Positions 22,942-34,155 of a stretch of DNA of 64,000 nt are shown here, piece after piece. Source of the DNA: Nelumbo lutea (lineage: Eukaryota; Streptophyta; Magnoliopsida; Proteales; Nelumbonaceae); assembly GCA_022828595.1 (NCBI GenBank), contig JAKGHH010000001.1:138589017-138653016 (forward strand), in the 5' to 3' direction. The stretch's first letter is position 1; every line of letters starts with the position of its first letter. The notes beneath the pieces are model-generated. The model saw nothing but the letters and a program-made list of their open reading frames with translations, was not told the origin of the DNA and searched no databases. The translations under genes were made by a program, and so were the position numbers.

Positions 22942-23305
22942 TACGGAGAGAGAGAGAGAGAGGAACGCGGTGTGGGAAAAAGAGAAGCGAGGTTTTGTTA
23001 CATAGGTGAGAGAGTGTGGTAAAGGAACATCAGAATCAGAATGGATGGCTGAAAGTGTGAGTGTATGGGTATGATGCTTGTGAGCGTCTCTGATTGTTAC
23101 GTCTTTGTTTCTCTGCTTCGTTGTCATCTTCATTCATTAGTGGGATATTTTGATAATTTAAAGCATTTTGTCATCTGACTTAACGGTTAATGGGGTGTTT
23201 ATCTTACGGTCATGGTTATAGTAGAGGGGTCATTGTCGCAAAACAAAGTACAGGAGAGTCTTTGTTATAGACCCCATAATATAAAAGGGTTTTTATAATT
23301 TACCC

Positions 23306-24453
23306 TGTTTTTTTAGGCCCAAAAATTGCCTTTACTGAAAAGCGAAATAATATTTAAAATTGCTTGGATTTTATGTGAAAGTGATGGTCATTCCCCAAAC
23401 AATCATAACAACGTCCCCCGTTCAACTTTAACAAAAAACCAAAATTACCTAAACTAACATTTTTAACTTTTTATAGAGTAAAATTATTATATTCTTTTTT
23501 ATCTAACTGAGAGTCTTTTTAATTAAAAGTAAAAATTCTTTTAGGGGATTTTTAATAAATTTTCATCTGAATTGATAGGTATAAGAGTAAAATAGGTATT
23601 TTTGAAAAATCAATATTGGCAAAAGAAAAAAGAGAGAGAGAAATATCAAACCTTGGGGAAAAGGGAGGTAACTACAGTTTTTTCAATGCCGCAGAGGAGG
23701 TTTTTTTTTTTTTTTTATGTGTGTGAAAATGAAACCTCAGGGTAGGTTTCTAATTGTTAGAAACTTCAGCAGAATGCCTCTGAAGGTAGATGGGGAAGAC
23801 AAAGGAGCTTCATATCTGATAAGGCCCTATAGCTTTTCCTGAAACATCCTCGACTTCCCTTTTCTCAGTGGGGTCACATTGATTTGATGCAACCCCGCGT
23901 TCTAATTTTTGGGATCCTACATCACATTTTTTCCATTTCATCCCCCAATTTTACTCGAAACAAATAAAGGAAAATAAGAATATTTTCAGAATATTTCATT
24001 TTTCCCTTCCCCATCCTGCAAGGCCGCAACAAATGGAAAATATCAAATCAAACACAACTAATGAAACCAAATCAACAACAATCTATGTCTGGATTAAGGA
24101 TTTTCCTTGGAATCCATTTCAATCTATACTATTTTTTTTATAAGATAAATACAACTATTAATACTGTCTAAAGCCTTAACTAATTGGTCAAGAGTATGAG
24201 TAGCCTTGTTAATAGATTTGAAATATGGACAAAAGAAAACATCATTAATAAGAGACCTAGCCAAGAAAATTTTATCTAGCCAAATATTATATTTCCAAGA
24301 AAGAGAAATCGTTTTTCCATAACTTGGATGGCATTCTTGGCATCAAAGGCAGCGCACAAAGAACTCTAATCATTTTCTTTGACAAAACAAGAAAAGCTTT
24401 CCAAACTACACCAAGCTCAACCTTCACTTGATCACTAGAAAAACCTAAAAATA
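23306..24453. other. Intergenic repeat debris
   Basis: No gene. Bases 23871-23897 and their surroundings match, in reverse complement, part of the TIR element at 28258-29176 (shared GGGGTTGC...GTGACCCC block and the GATGAAA-rich side), so a fragment of that family is present. The remainder is AT-rich with a T-run at 23701-23716. Confidence 0.5.
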
Positions 24454-25112
24454 TAAGGATGTAAATGGATTGGATTAGATTCGAATTGGGGTATATCTAA
24501 ATCTTAATTTGATATATATTGAATCAATTTGGATCTTTTTCGGATATCAGTAGGGGTGATCTGAATTTGACTTTAATTCGAAATGGATCTTTTTTGTGAC
24601 CTGACGAGGAAACTTGATAGGAGGATATCCAAATATGGCAAAATCAAGGCGGATTTGAATCCGAATAAGATCATAATTAGGGTTGTCCATGAAAATTTGA
24701 AAAACCGAACAACAAAATGCGGTTAACCAAACTGATCGATTCAGTTTTGGTTTGGAATTTTTGAAAAACCGAAGGACTGGTTCAGTTTTTGGTTAACCTA
24801 CAAAAAACCGGCTCTTAGCCAAACTGACCGGTATATATGTGTGTGTGTGTATGTGTGTGTGTGTGTGTCACATATTCTTTATATTTATAATTTATTATTT
24901 ATAATATAATATTATACATATATTTATATAATATATATTATAAATATAAAAAACTGTATAACCAAACCAATCAAAAATCGAAACCGGTAGACTGGTTAAT
25001 CGGTGGTACCAATTCGGTTACAATTTGGAGAAATGGAAAAACCAGTACTACCGATTTGGTTAAACCGAACCATGGACACCCCTAATCATAATCCGGTCCA
25101 TATGCACCCCTA
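24454..25112. mobile_element. hAT-like MITE interrupted by a second MITE
   Basis: Outer ends TAAGGATGTAAATGGATTGG and, on the minus strand, TAGGGGTGCATATGGACCGG are inverted repeats. The inside is split by the 24678-25084 MITE. Outer target duplication is not clear. Confidence 0.6.
24678..25084. mobile_element. hAT-type MITE with perfect 8-bp target duplication
   Basis: Ends TAGGGTTGTCCATG and CATGGACACCCCTA, flanked by ATCATAAT on both sides (24670-24677 and 25085-25092). Eight-bp duplications and TAGGG ends are typical of hAT elements. The inside is built of AACCGAA/TTCGGTT motifs and a TG-repeat near 24837-24868. Confidence 0.85.
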
Positions 25113-25257
25113 AAAAAACCACCTGTTGCCAAAATAAAATTCTTAGATTCATAAAAAGATAATGTCCACAAGTCAACTTACCATAAATCCATAATGATCT
25201 ACCTCCACCAATCCATTACATTTAATAATGAAGTCACCAAAGTAGGAGGGTTCAGAG

Positions 25258-25722
25258 TAAGGGTGACTATTTCAGCCCAAGCCCGCAAATTTTAGGGTTA
25301 GGCTTGGGCTTAATACTTTAAGCCCAATCCAGGTTCAGTATGACCCGCATATATTTAAGCTTACACATTTTGTGTATAATGTATACATATGTATACATGT
25401 TATTTTACATTAGATTATATTTTTATATATAAATATTATAACATGACATGTATAATTTGTATTATATGTAATATTTTATATTATATAATGTATAAAATAA
25501 GTTTATATGCATGTTATGTCATTTAATATAAAATATTATAATTATGTTTTATATGAAAGGCATTGGCCCAAAATCAAACCCAGCCCAACCCGAGCCCGTG
25601 TAGACCTGGGTTAGGGCTTATGTTTCAAGCCCAAAACCCCGAGTCGGGCTAGGCCCGGGTCTAAGGTAAAACCCTTATCATAAGTACAAAGCCCGGCCAG
25701 GCCCGACCCATGATCACCCCTA
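25258..25722. mobile_element. hAT-type MITE
   Basis: Ends TAAGGGTGACTAT and ATGATCACCCCTA. Flanks are GTTCAGAG (25250-25257) and GTTCAAAG (25723-25730), an 8-bp duplication with one change. Inside: AAGCCCAAGCCC-type motifs around an AT-rich core. Confidence 0.8.
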
Positions 25723-25999
25723 GTTCAAAGCAACTTGACCCGAAGATGAAATTAGATAAATGTTAAAAAGAATGAGATTTATGAGAATAAGGGTGGGCAA
25801 AGACTCTTCTCATTGCAAACATAACATAATATATGGACCGAAGTTCATTACTAAACAACATCATTTCTAGCCCAAAGTAGAACACTACAGCTGGCCATTC
25901 TAAAAGCCTTGAGCACTCAGAAAAAGGGAGTTAAGCCATAAAATTAAAAGGCAAAACATCTAGGAGACAAGTGACATGTTGAAAATCACTCCTATATGT

Positions 26000-26374
26000 T
26001 GTGTTTGGAAACAATGCAAATGGAGTGTAAATCCCGGTTCAGGGTAAATTTGCATTCTGGTTCACTTTTGCTTGTGTTTGGCAACATTACATTTATAAAT
26101 TGACAAATGACAGGTCAATGCATATTTATATTGATAATAAGATGTAAAAGTACATCAATAAAAAATAAGTAAATTTGCATTCAAGTGGGCTTTTGATAAA
26201 AAAAAAAAGCATATGCTTTATTGGAATTCATATTTGCATCTATTAGGGTTAAAAGTCTGTTTGGTAAGAAGGTAAATTTGTCAATGCAAAACTAACCCAA
26301 TTTTGCAATTTATATGAACCGTTTTATACTCTACATATTTGCATTAACACTCATTTGCATTGTTTCCAAACACA
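26000..26374. mobile_element. MITE with perfect 23-bp inverted ends
   Basis: Bases 26000-26022 (starting TGTGTTTGGAAACAATGC) and 26352-26374 are exact inverted repeats; TGTTTGG ends are common in plant MITEs. Inside is AT-rich with repeated TTTGCAT motifs. Target duplication unclear. Confidence 0.75.
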
Positions 26375-27050
26375 GCCTTAATTCCAAGGACCGGAAAAAG
26401 AACATCTCTTGTAAAAGGAGATAAACAAAATAAATGAAAGAACATTTTCAACTTCACAATCACAAAACAATACAACTAGAATTAGAAACGATACCAAAAC
26501 AACCAACTCACCGAGTTAGAACTTGTAAGGACAAAACCTCTGACCAACATCCAAAGGAAAAGTTTAAAACGAAGAGGGTTCAAGTAGAGTTCAAGGAGAT
26601 ATTAATAGGGTAGAACTAATTATTAATAGGGACAAAATCATAGACCAAGAACCATCCCAGTTAATAATCGGGTCTATGCCTGATAAATCCGATTGTACTG
26701 AAAGCTATATTTATTTTTTAAAATAATAACTTAAATTTTAAATTCTGATAATATAACTCTAATAAAAATTATAAAAAATACTAAATTATCTATATGTTAA
26801 TAACTTAAATATTTTTAACTAATATTATTTTATTTATTATCTATCAAATACACCATTTAAAGCATAAAATATGATAAAAATTATAAGAAAATTAAGAAAA
26901 TATTATATATTTAACAAAATAATCGGTTCTGAATTGAATCAGTTCACAATTATTGGAACAAAATTATAGAACCAGAACCATTACAAACTTATAATCGGTC
27001 TGACCGGTTCAGGTCCATTGGGTATACCCGATCCATTGACAACCGTATCT
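26375..27050. other. Intergenic, AT-rich repeat-like sequence
   Basis: No coding signal. The AACCGGT/ACCAGAACC motifs at 26640-26700 and 26925-27040 look like the two sides of another decayed MITE, but no clean ends were found. Confidence 0.4.
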
Positions 27051-27408
27051 ATTAATAGACTTCCATTCTTTTAAATACCAATCGTTGTTTTTAAAGTTAC
27101 AAAAAAGATCCTTGCTGAACAAATTTTTATTCAGAAGTTTGACGAAAAATATGTTGGTTCCTAGAATGTTATTAACATCTTCATAGGAGAGGTCTAAGAG
27201 ACCACCCCAACATTCCAACACCCAAGGTTTTGATTAATCAGATCCTTAATTTTCATACTTCTGTTAAGAAAGGTGGGAGGAGTTCTAAAGACATCTCAGT
27301 CTCTTATCCACTGAGAAAGATATTTGTTGGGATTTTCCTCATATAAGACTCTCCTGATAATAAACATTTGATGCTTAGAAGTTTTACCTAAAGAGAGTCA
27401 TTGTTTCT
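27051..27408 (-). pseudogene. Possible L1 LINE fragment
   Basis: Minus-strand conceptual translation with several stops contains TPPTFLNRSMKIKDLINQNLG and SPMKML-type stretches. These resemble the region before the zf-RVT domain of plant L1 elements. Short and decayed. Confidence 0.3.
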
Positions 27409-27806
27409 TGATGGGGTCAAGTTGGTGTCCAATAACTCCGTGACACGTGGCAATTTAAAGGACACTTGATTGCACTGCATCGAGACCGGATCTGTTTCTC
27501 ACACCTGAGGCGCCTCACAAACACATCCTATCATGCACGAGGAACATCTCCTATATTTATTAATTATATTCACGGGAGATATTCCCAATGCACAGTGGAT
27601 GTGCCTGTGAGGCGCCCATTTGTGAGGAGCAGATACTGTCACCACTGCATCGCGACGTGTGGCAGCATAACGCTTGACAGCACCTTAGAGGCTTGGAAAT
27701 CACTAGTGGCAGTTTGACCTGGAGTATCCTAATAGTAGCCGACCTAGAATGGGCTCGAACTGGGCTGCTTGCCAAGGACATGCATCCGACCTGGGCTACC
27801 TCCGAT

Positions 27807-28118
27807 TACGGGTGTCAACTGGACTGGATTTGGTCCAATCCGATTCAGTCCAATGTGAGTCTATTATAAATGGGCCAGGTCCAATCGAATCCAATGAATG
27901 TTTTGGATCAATTTGGACTGGTCCAATTCAATGTTTGGACCATCCAATTTGTTCAAATTCATTTTGATTTAGATTGGTTTCAACTAAAACCCGGTTCATT
28001 GATACATATTCTTATCTTATATCAAGGGACCAGATATTGGCTTAATCCAACCCAATCCAATATAAATTTGTTACGGATGGGCCAAATCCAATCCAAAACC
28101 GGTCCATTGACACCCTTA
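27807..28118. mobile_element. hAT-type MITE
   Basis: Ends TACGGGTGTCAACTGG and CCATTGACACCCTTA. Flanks CCTCCGAT (27799-27806) and CCTCCAAC (28119-28126) look like a decayed 8-bp duplication. The inside repeats GGTCCAATCC/GGATTGGACC motifs. Confidence 0.7.
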
Positions 28119-28257
28119 CCTCCAACATGAAGGACATACTTCCGACCTAGCTCAACTCCAACATCAAAGATGTAGGACCGGCCTGCTTTATGCATAACCA
28201 CAGATTGCCACCTGGCGGCACGACTACCCCACTTCCCCATTTCACAAGGAAGTGGGC

Positions 28258-29176
28258 CTTATGGTATGTTTGGTTGCTGCAATGGGGAAGGGAAAATGGG
28301 AATATTCCCATGATATTCATGTTTTCCAACGTTTCTTTGAAGGGATGGGAAGGAAAACGTGTGGGACCCGGGTTCCTAAAATGGATGAAACGGGGTTGCG
28401 TTGATTTGGTGTGACCCCAGTGCGAAAGGAAACTTTTGAGAAAAAAGATCAGGCTCTTCCTCCTACTCTCTTTCTAGACAATCCTCACCGCGAAGATGCG
28501 TCAACAACAATCTTCTCACAGGTGCCGTTATCATTGACCTTCGAACAAGGTACGACCATGAACATGGCTGCTGACAACCGACGAGTATTTTTTATACTAA
28601 TTTTGTAGTCGTCGAGCTCCTCTTGTTAGCGGGAAGAGATGACTGTTCTCTGGCCAAAATCCATTCTTTCCGGCATGTAACCTTGATTTTTTTCTACAGA
28701 TCTACCCTTCTATCTTGTAGATCTAACTCTTTTTTTCTGCTTTTTTAACTTGTAGTTTCCAAATCTCCTTGCTCACTCACGCAAAGGTAAGATATCCTAA
28801 CTATTTTCACATCCAAAATGATGAACAACTATTATAGATCTACCATAAGCTCTATATTTTTTTCGATTTTGTGGTCATTTTTTTTCAATATGGTACGTTT
28901 TGGGATGAGATGTGTATCATTTTTGTGATTTTTGGGTTTGAGGTATGTATCGTTTTTTATCACTTGCTCAAAAGTAACAATGTTCACATAGCCACTGATT
29001 TGTGGCCAATTTTCTCAATAAACGAGCGTAGGAAACTGGTTATTTAGCATATCGTTTCTCAGGAAACAAACATGGGATGCAAATCTAAGAAAAAAACATT
29101 TTCTCTTCCCATCTTAATCTTTTTCATCCCAGCCTTTCTAGTCTCATCCTTTCTCAGAAATCAAACGTACCATAAG
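28258..29176. mobile_element. Non-autonomous TIR element of about 0.9 kb
   Basis: CTTATGGTATGTTTGGTT at 28258-28275 and its near-perfect inverse at 29159-29176 (two mismatches). No transposase. The inside includes GGGGTTGCGTTGATTTGGTG (28391-28410), shared in reverse complement with 23870-23897, and T-rich tracts at 28680-28760 and 28860-28990. Confidence 0.7.
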
Positions 29177-29914
29177 CGCTCCCTAAGTATCGCAAACATG
29201 TCACCCTAACCAAATAGACATGTGACACGTGTCCCACTAAGTTCCACTGGATTTCTCGCTCATCACCTCCATATTCTAGTCAAGGTATGAGCCCTATATA
29301 AAGGTAAACGCTACAGCATTCCACCTCGGATAGCCTGGCTTGAGGCCTGTCTGACCCTCTAAGGCTCTAACTACTTTCTTTCCCATCAAAAACTATAGTT
29401 GAGTTCGAGGAACCCAGTCACAATACAGTTCATACACTTTTGATCTTCACTTCCCAATACCCCCTACTTCTTAAGTAATTCCCACTTTTACTTTTAAACA
29501 TTCAACTTTAATAACGCAGTTGTATTTCTCAATTTCTATTAAATTGTATAGAGCTTTGGTGAGGATGGCTACCTAAAATGGGTTAGAGCATCTGTTAATT
29601 ACAAGTAGAGGATCATGGTATTTTAGAGAAAATTTTGTTTTGTGTTGATGAATACCATCTAATGCTTGTAACAAAAGAAAAAGAAAAAATAGGATGCTTA
29701 AGAATGGTGATGGAGTGGTTTGAAGTGGGGACCATTGGATAAAAGTTACTCTTCATCCCTAATGCCTAGCAATAGCAGTTCCTCATCGAGGAGCCAAATT
29801 TGCAAAATCTTTTAATTAAATTTTTTTTGGAAGATAGATTTATTTAAAAATAGGGATAATTTTATAATATAAATAATATTTAAATATATTAATATAATAT
29901 AATATAATATATAT

Positions 29915-30227
29915 CATGGTTTTCGAACCTCTATTGACCTGGACGGTTGGACCGTTCGGCCTAGGAATTGTCCAGGCAATTGTTTCTGTTTTACCCCAAA
30001 CCCGATGCTTGGCCAAAAACCGTTGAATCAGTCAACGATCCGTTGACTTGGGTGGTCGAACCGTCGACTCGTTAACCCATTCAATGATTTTTGGTTATTT
30101 TTTATTTTATAATTTTGTTGTCAGAAGACTCAAAACGAGTCATTCATTCAAACCGAACAGTCGAACCATCAACCCGAAAATCGGTGGCCAGAACGATTCC
30201 ATTTCCAAGTCATTTTTTAAAACCATG
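29915..30227. mobile_element. hAT-type MITE
   Basis: Ends CATGGTTTTCGAACC and TTTTTTAAAACCATG. Flanks ATATATAT and ATATATAC give an 8-bp duplication with one change, though the flanking DNA is itself AT-repetitive. Inside: CGGTCGAACCGTCGAC-like motifs. Confidence 0.6.
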
Positions 30228-31689
30228 ATATATACTACTATTGAAAGTATGAATGAGGTTAGATTCCGAAACTTGTTTGACTAAAGTACTCATATTTTTT
30301 TAACTTGATATCCCTATATTATAAGGGCAAAAAACATAATTTTAACTACTACTTTTATTAAATTCATTATATTCTTCATTAAGTCTCATATTTAAGGTAT
30401 TAACTAACATTTCCTTTCATTAAATCTAATTTAAAGTAATATTACTTTTCACTTCATTAAATTCCCTCTCATTAAGGTATTAACACCATTCTCTCTCCTT
30501 AGACACTTTATTTGAATGTAGTTTCTCACCAATAAATTATACAAATTAAATATATATCCAATATTTGTAATAATATAAAACCTATGTTCAAAACCAACAG
30601 GAAAAATAATTAAATAAATTACCCTTTTGTCTGAGTGGAAAGTAAACATTCCAACCGTCTACACCAAATGGATCAACCAATGTTCTCGTAGTTAAATAAT
30701 AAAAACTTAAAAATAACTATAAATGTTACAAGAATTATAATTTTTTTATAAAAAAAATTAGGTACAATATTATCTACTTATTATATCAAACAACAATAAG
30801 ATTCTAAATAAAAATATTTTTACTTGAAAGAAATGAAATACAAGATTCAAAGTTAACCCAAAAATGAAACCATTTCCTATTCAAGTGGTGGGTTAATGGT
30901 TCAACCTTTTAGGTCCAATGGATCAACCCATGATATCATAAATAAATAATAAAAATTTAAAAAGATAGAGATACAAAAATTATTAAAAGCATAGAAGTTG
31001 TGTAAAAAAACATTTGGGTGTATCTCAAATGTTATGTATTTATCATATTAAACAAAAATAAGTGTGAAAGATAAAAGTTATTTTTATTAATGATAAAATA
31101 AATGAAAATATAAACTAAAAAAGAAAATTGTTTTTGCATCTAATTGATGACTAATGGTTTATAAAGAGGCATATTAAGTGGGCTTAACTTGAGCTCAAAT
31201 TGAGCCAACTCGTAATCTAGATAGGCTAGCTTCGATTTTTGGTCCTCGACTTGGGCTTAGGTATAGGCTCAAAAGTTTAAGATTTTTTATTTTTTGGGTT
31301 GGGCTTAAGCCTAACCCTTAGGTAGCTAAAGTTATGTCCTATTATATACACATAATCATAAATACATGTATAGCACATATTTTCATTGCATGCATATATA
31401 TACAATTATACACATACATTTTATAGTATTTTTTTTCATGGGATTAATTGACAGACCCAAGCCCAAGATTAACCCAAGTGCATCAAATTTCAATGCAAGT
31501 TGAAGGTTAGGCTCAGTTGAATAGATCATGCTTGACTTTCGTCTGAAACCTTAGGTCCAATGCATAGGATTATGCCTTAGTTAAGCTTAAATTCATCCCA
31601 ACCTAATTGACTTGCACCATAATAGTCTAATCATTTGGGTAAATGGGTTAACCAATGAAGCCATAGTTAAATAATAAAAATTTTAAAAA

Positions 31690-31703
31690 TGGATAGAAAC
31701 ACT

Positions 31704-31734
<31 letters not shown>

Positions 31735-31755
31735 TAGAGAGAGACAGAGAGAGAA
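31690..31755. repeat. GATA / GA microsatellite
   Basis: Run of GATA repeats (TAGATAGATAGATAG) passing into GAGA repeats. Confidence 0.8.
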
Positions 31756-33008
31756 ATTATAGAAAATTTTGGCATATCTAAGATATTATAAACTTATCGT
31801 ATCAAAAAAAAATGTGATAAAAAGAATAATTTTTAATCAACTATATAAATAGAATAAATAAGTTAAAGCTACCAAAAAATGATATTGTTTTTTTTTCAAG
31901 TCAAATAGACCAACACATGCTTTGATTACTTATCCTTTTTAAATGATTCTAATAAAGATATTGAAAATATTAATGTTATCCGAAATTGCCACGTGCAACA
32001 TACATGCATACTTACTAATATAAAGTAAGGATGGGGTGAGGACTTCACACCCTATCTTTGTCTTTATCCCTTGCATATACCAAGGCAATCTCCATCCCTT
32101 ATCCCATTGGGTTAGGGAGGCTGGCACGCAGTGGGGATGACAAAAATTGCCATCTCCAAGGAAACTATCTTGCTCATCTCAAATGGTATTTTTTGGGTCA
32201 GCTAACTGAATTTTATTACTAAGGTATCTTGATACTAGCTGCCACATCATAAAGCTCCAAGCAAAAGAGAGTCCCATTCTCAAGAAATCTTTTCATAAAG
32301 GTAGAAGTAGGTTCAATGATCTTTCCTAAACCATTGATGAATCCAATTTCGTGGTGGGTCTGTTGAGGCATGGTTGGGTATTTAATAGGCGTGATTGCAT
32401 CTAGAAATAGATTGCAATATGAGGACTTTCCAGGAAGTTACCATTCTAGATACTAATCTTTCACAATTGCTTAACGGTGAAGATCTGATGGGATTCCATC
32501 ATTCCAATCATTAATACTAGTATGAGATCCAAATACATTATTAACCGAGACTGAGATCAAGAGATGGGATATCTGTTGAAGGCAAAAATTGTGTATACAT
32601 CTTACATCTTGATAGAGAATATATCATTCAATTATACAATTATGAAAAAATCTCTACACATGGAATTTAATTGCATAATATTAAATTAATCAGAAGACTA
32701 AGATGTTCTTAATTTGCAACTAGATGCCTATGCTTTCAGAGTATGTGGCAAGTCTTAATTTGCAGAAAATATCATCACAATAGTCCCAATGTGGGATGCG
32801 CTCAGATCTCCTACCCACACTCGACAAGATATTATAGGCTTTCAGCTGCACATCAAAAATATTTTTTATATTTATATGTTGTTATTTATGGGGAGATGTT
32901 TTTTATGCACTACTCTAGAGTCTTGTGGATTATACAATTTTTGCTTATTAGGAGTTCCAAGCTTTAGATATCAAATCCTGCTCACACCAAGGTTGGAGGG
33001 ATTGTGCA

Positions 33009-33584
33009 TAGGGGTGTTCATAAAATCTAAAATCTGAACTGAAAAATCTGGTTAATGGAATTGATCGGTTCGATATCTTTGAAAAGTGAATGACTGATTT
33101 GATTTTAATTAACCTAAAAAAAATGGCAGTTAAGCAGTCACGATGACTGATACCATGACTGATCGGTTCGATATATATGCATTATACATATAAATAGGGT
33201 TCGTCTATGATATGGAAAAGATATGATAACTGAAAAACAACTGACCAATAACACAGAATCTTAAACGTGGTTAGAAACATGGTGTGATTTATCAAAATTC
33301 ATGGATGGGTTTTGATTGGTTAAAACTCTTTCCATACCATATCTTTTCCATATCATAGATTTTCCCATATACTATATTCATAATAATCTATTTTTTAATT
33401 ATAATATGTTATTTTTTATTTATATATAATATTATATATATATATATATGCATTTACTTATAAAATATATATTATAAATATAAAAAAACTGAACGGTTCA
33501 AAAAATGAAACCGGCTAACTGATTAATCGATTGATTCGGTTCGGAAATTTTCAAAAACGGTGATTCGGTTTAAAAAATACCCCA
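33009..33584. mobile_element. Decayed hAT-like repeat with a nested palindromic MITE
   Basis: Begins TAGGGGTGTTCATAAAA and ends with TTTAAAAAATACCCCA, with GATCGGTTCGAT / ATTCGGTTCGG motifs inside as in other hAT MITEs of the window. It is split by the 33197-33366 insertion. No target duplication found. Confidence 0.45.
33197..33366. mobile_element. Short palindromic MITE
   Basis: 33205-33225 (CTATGATATGGAAAAGATAT, then G) is matched exactly in inverse at 33338-33358, and the ends are GGG and CCC. The 170-base unit would fold into a hairpin if transcribed. It sits inside an older repeat. Confidence 0.7.
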
Positions 33585-33914
33585 CAACACAATCACCCGT
33601 GCAAAGGACGGACGGATGGGTTATCCTAAAACTCGCGTATCAAAAGTCCAATCCAACTGTGGTGATTGCTTTGGTCGGTCGATCAAACGGCTTGGAGTCA
33701 ACCAGGGACTTTGAAGAAAAAAAAGTTGGCATCACGTGACATCACTGACCTACAAGTCTACGACGCGGTGCACGGTTTTGGATGCCGCTTACCAATCTTA
33801 TCCTTTGCAGACCATTGATTGAACAGACAAGAAAATAAAAATAAAAACCCCAAATATATATTAATTTAAATTTTTATTTAATACCAAGAATTGTCAACAA
33901 TCAACATTTGCAGA

Positions 33915-33920
33915 TATAAA
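33915..33920 (+). promoter_or_regulatory. Candidate TATA box of the FLOE-family gene
   Basis: TATAAA about 240 bases before the ATG. It is followed by a CT-rich leader (CTTTCTCTCTTTAG, then CTCTCTCTCTAATCCC) typical of plant 5' UTRs. Confidence 0.5.
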
Positions 33921-34155
33921 ATGGAATCCATCGCCCTGGTAACGGAGCAGACAAGCAAGCGAAATAAGAGCTTTCTCTCTTTAGACTTTCCCTGCAACTT
34001 CCCAACTCTCTCTCTAATCCCTAATTATCTTCTATTTTTCCTCAGCCGATCCTGATTCCTAATAGGTTTCGTTTCTGTTTCCCTTTTGGTTCTTTAAATC
34101 GTAATTATAAATATATATTTTTTCCTGATCCAAGAACCGACCTTTTTCGATCGTC

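Larger units (their letters stand above)
21809..23305. mobile_element. Pack-TIR-like DNA transposon carrying gene fragments
   Basis: Terminal inverted repeats GGGTAAATTATAAAGACCCC (left) and, read on the minus strand, GGGTAAATTATAAAAACCCT (right), extending about 30 bases with few mismatches. The 1.5-kb inside is less A/T-rich than its surroundings and holds two unrelated coding-like segments on opposite strands (22077-22457 plus, 22753-22941 minus). No transposase is seen, so it would be non-autonomous. A target duplication is not clear because both flanks are T-runs. Superfamily (MULE versus hAT) is unresolved. Confidence 0.75.
27409..29440 (+). mobile_element. Probable solo LTR or LTR remnant with nested DNA elements
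   Basis: Starts TGATGGGGTCAAG, similar to the start of the Tat LTR, and has GTGACACGTGGCA-type motifs and a TATATAAAGG box near 29295-29304. It is interrupted by a hAT MITE (27807-28118) and a TIR element (28258-29176). The right end and a target duplication were not found, so the borders are approximate and the call is an inference. Confidence 0.4.
29441..33008. other. Gene-free AT-rich region
   Basis: No host gene seen. Contains a hAT MITE (29915-30227), a GATA/GA microsatellite (about 31690-31755) and other repeat-like patches (for example 31150-31620, with TTGGGCTTAA/TTAAGCCCAA motifs). Short open frames here are not supported by any similarity. Confidence 0.55.
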
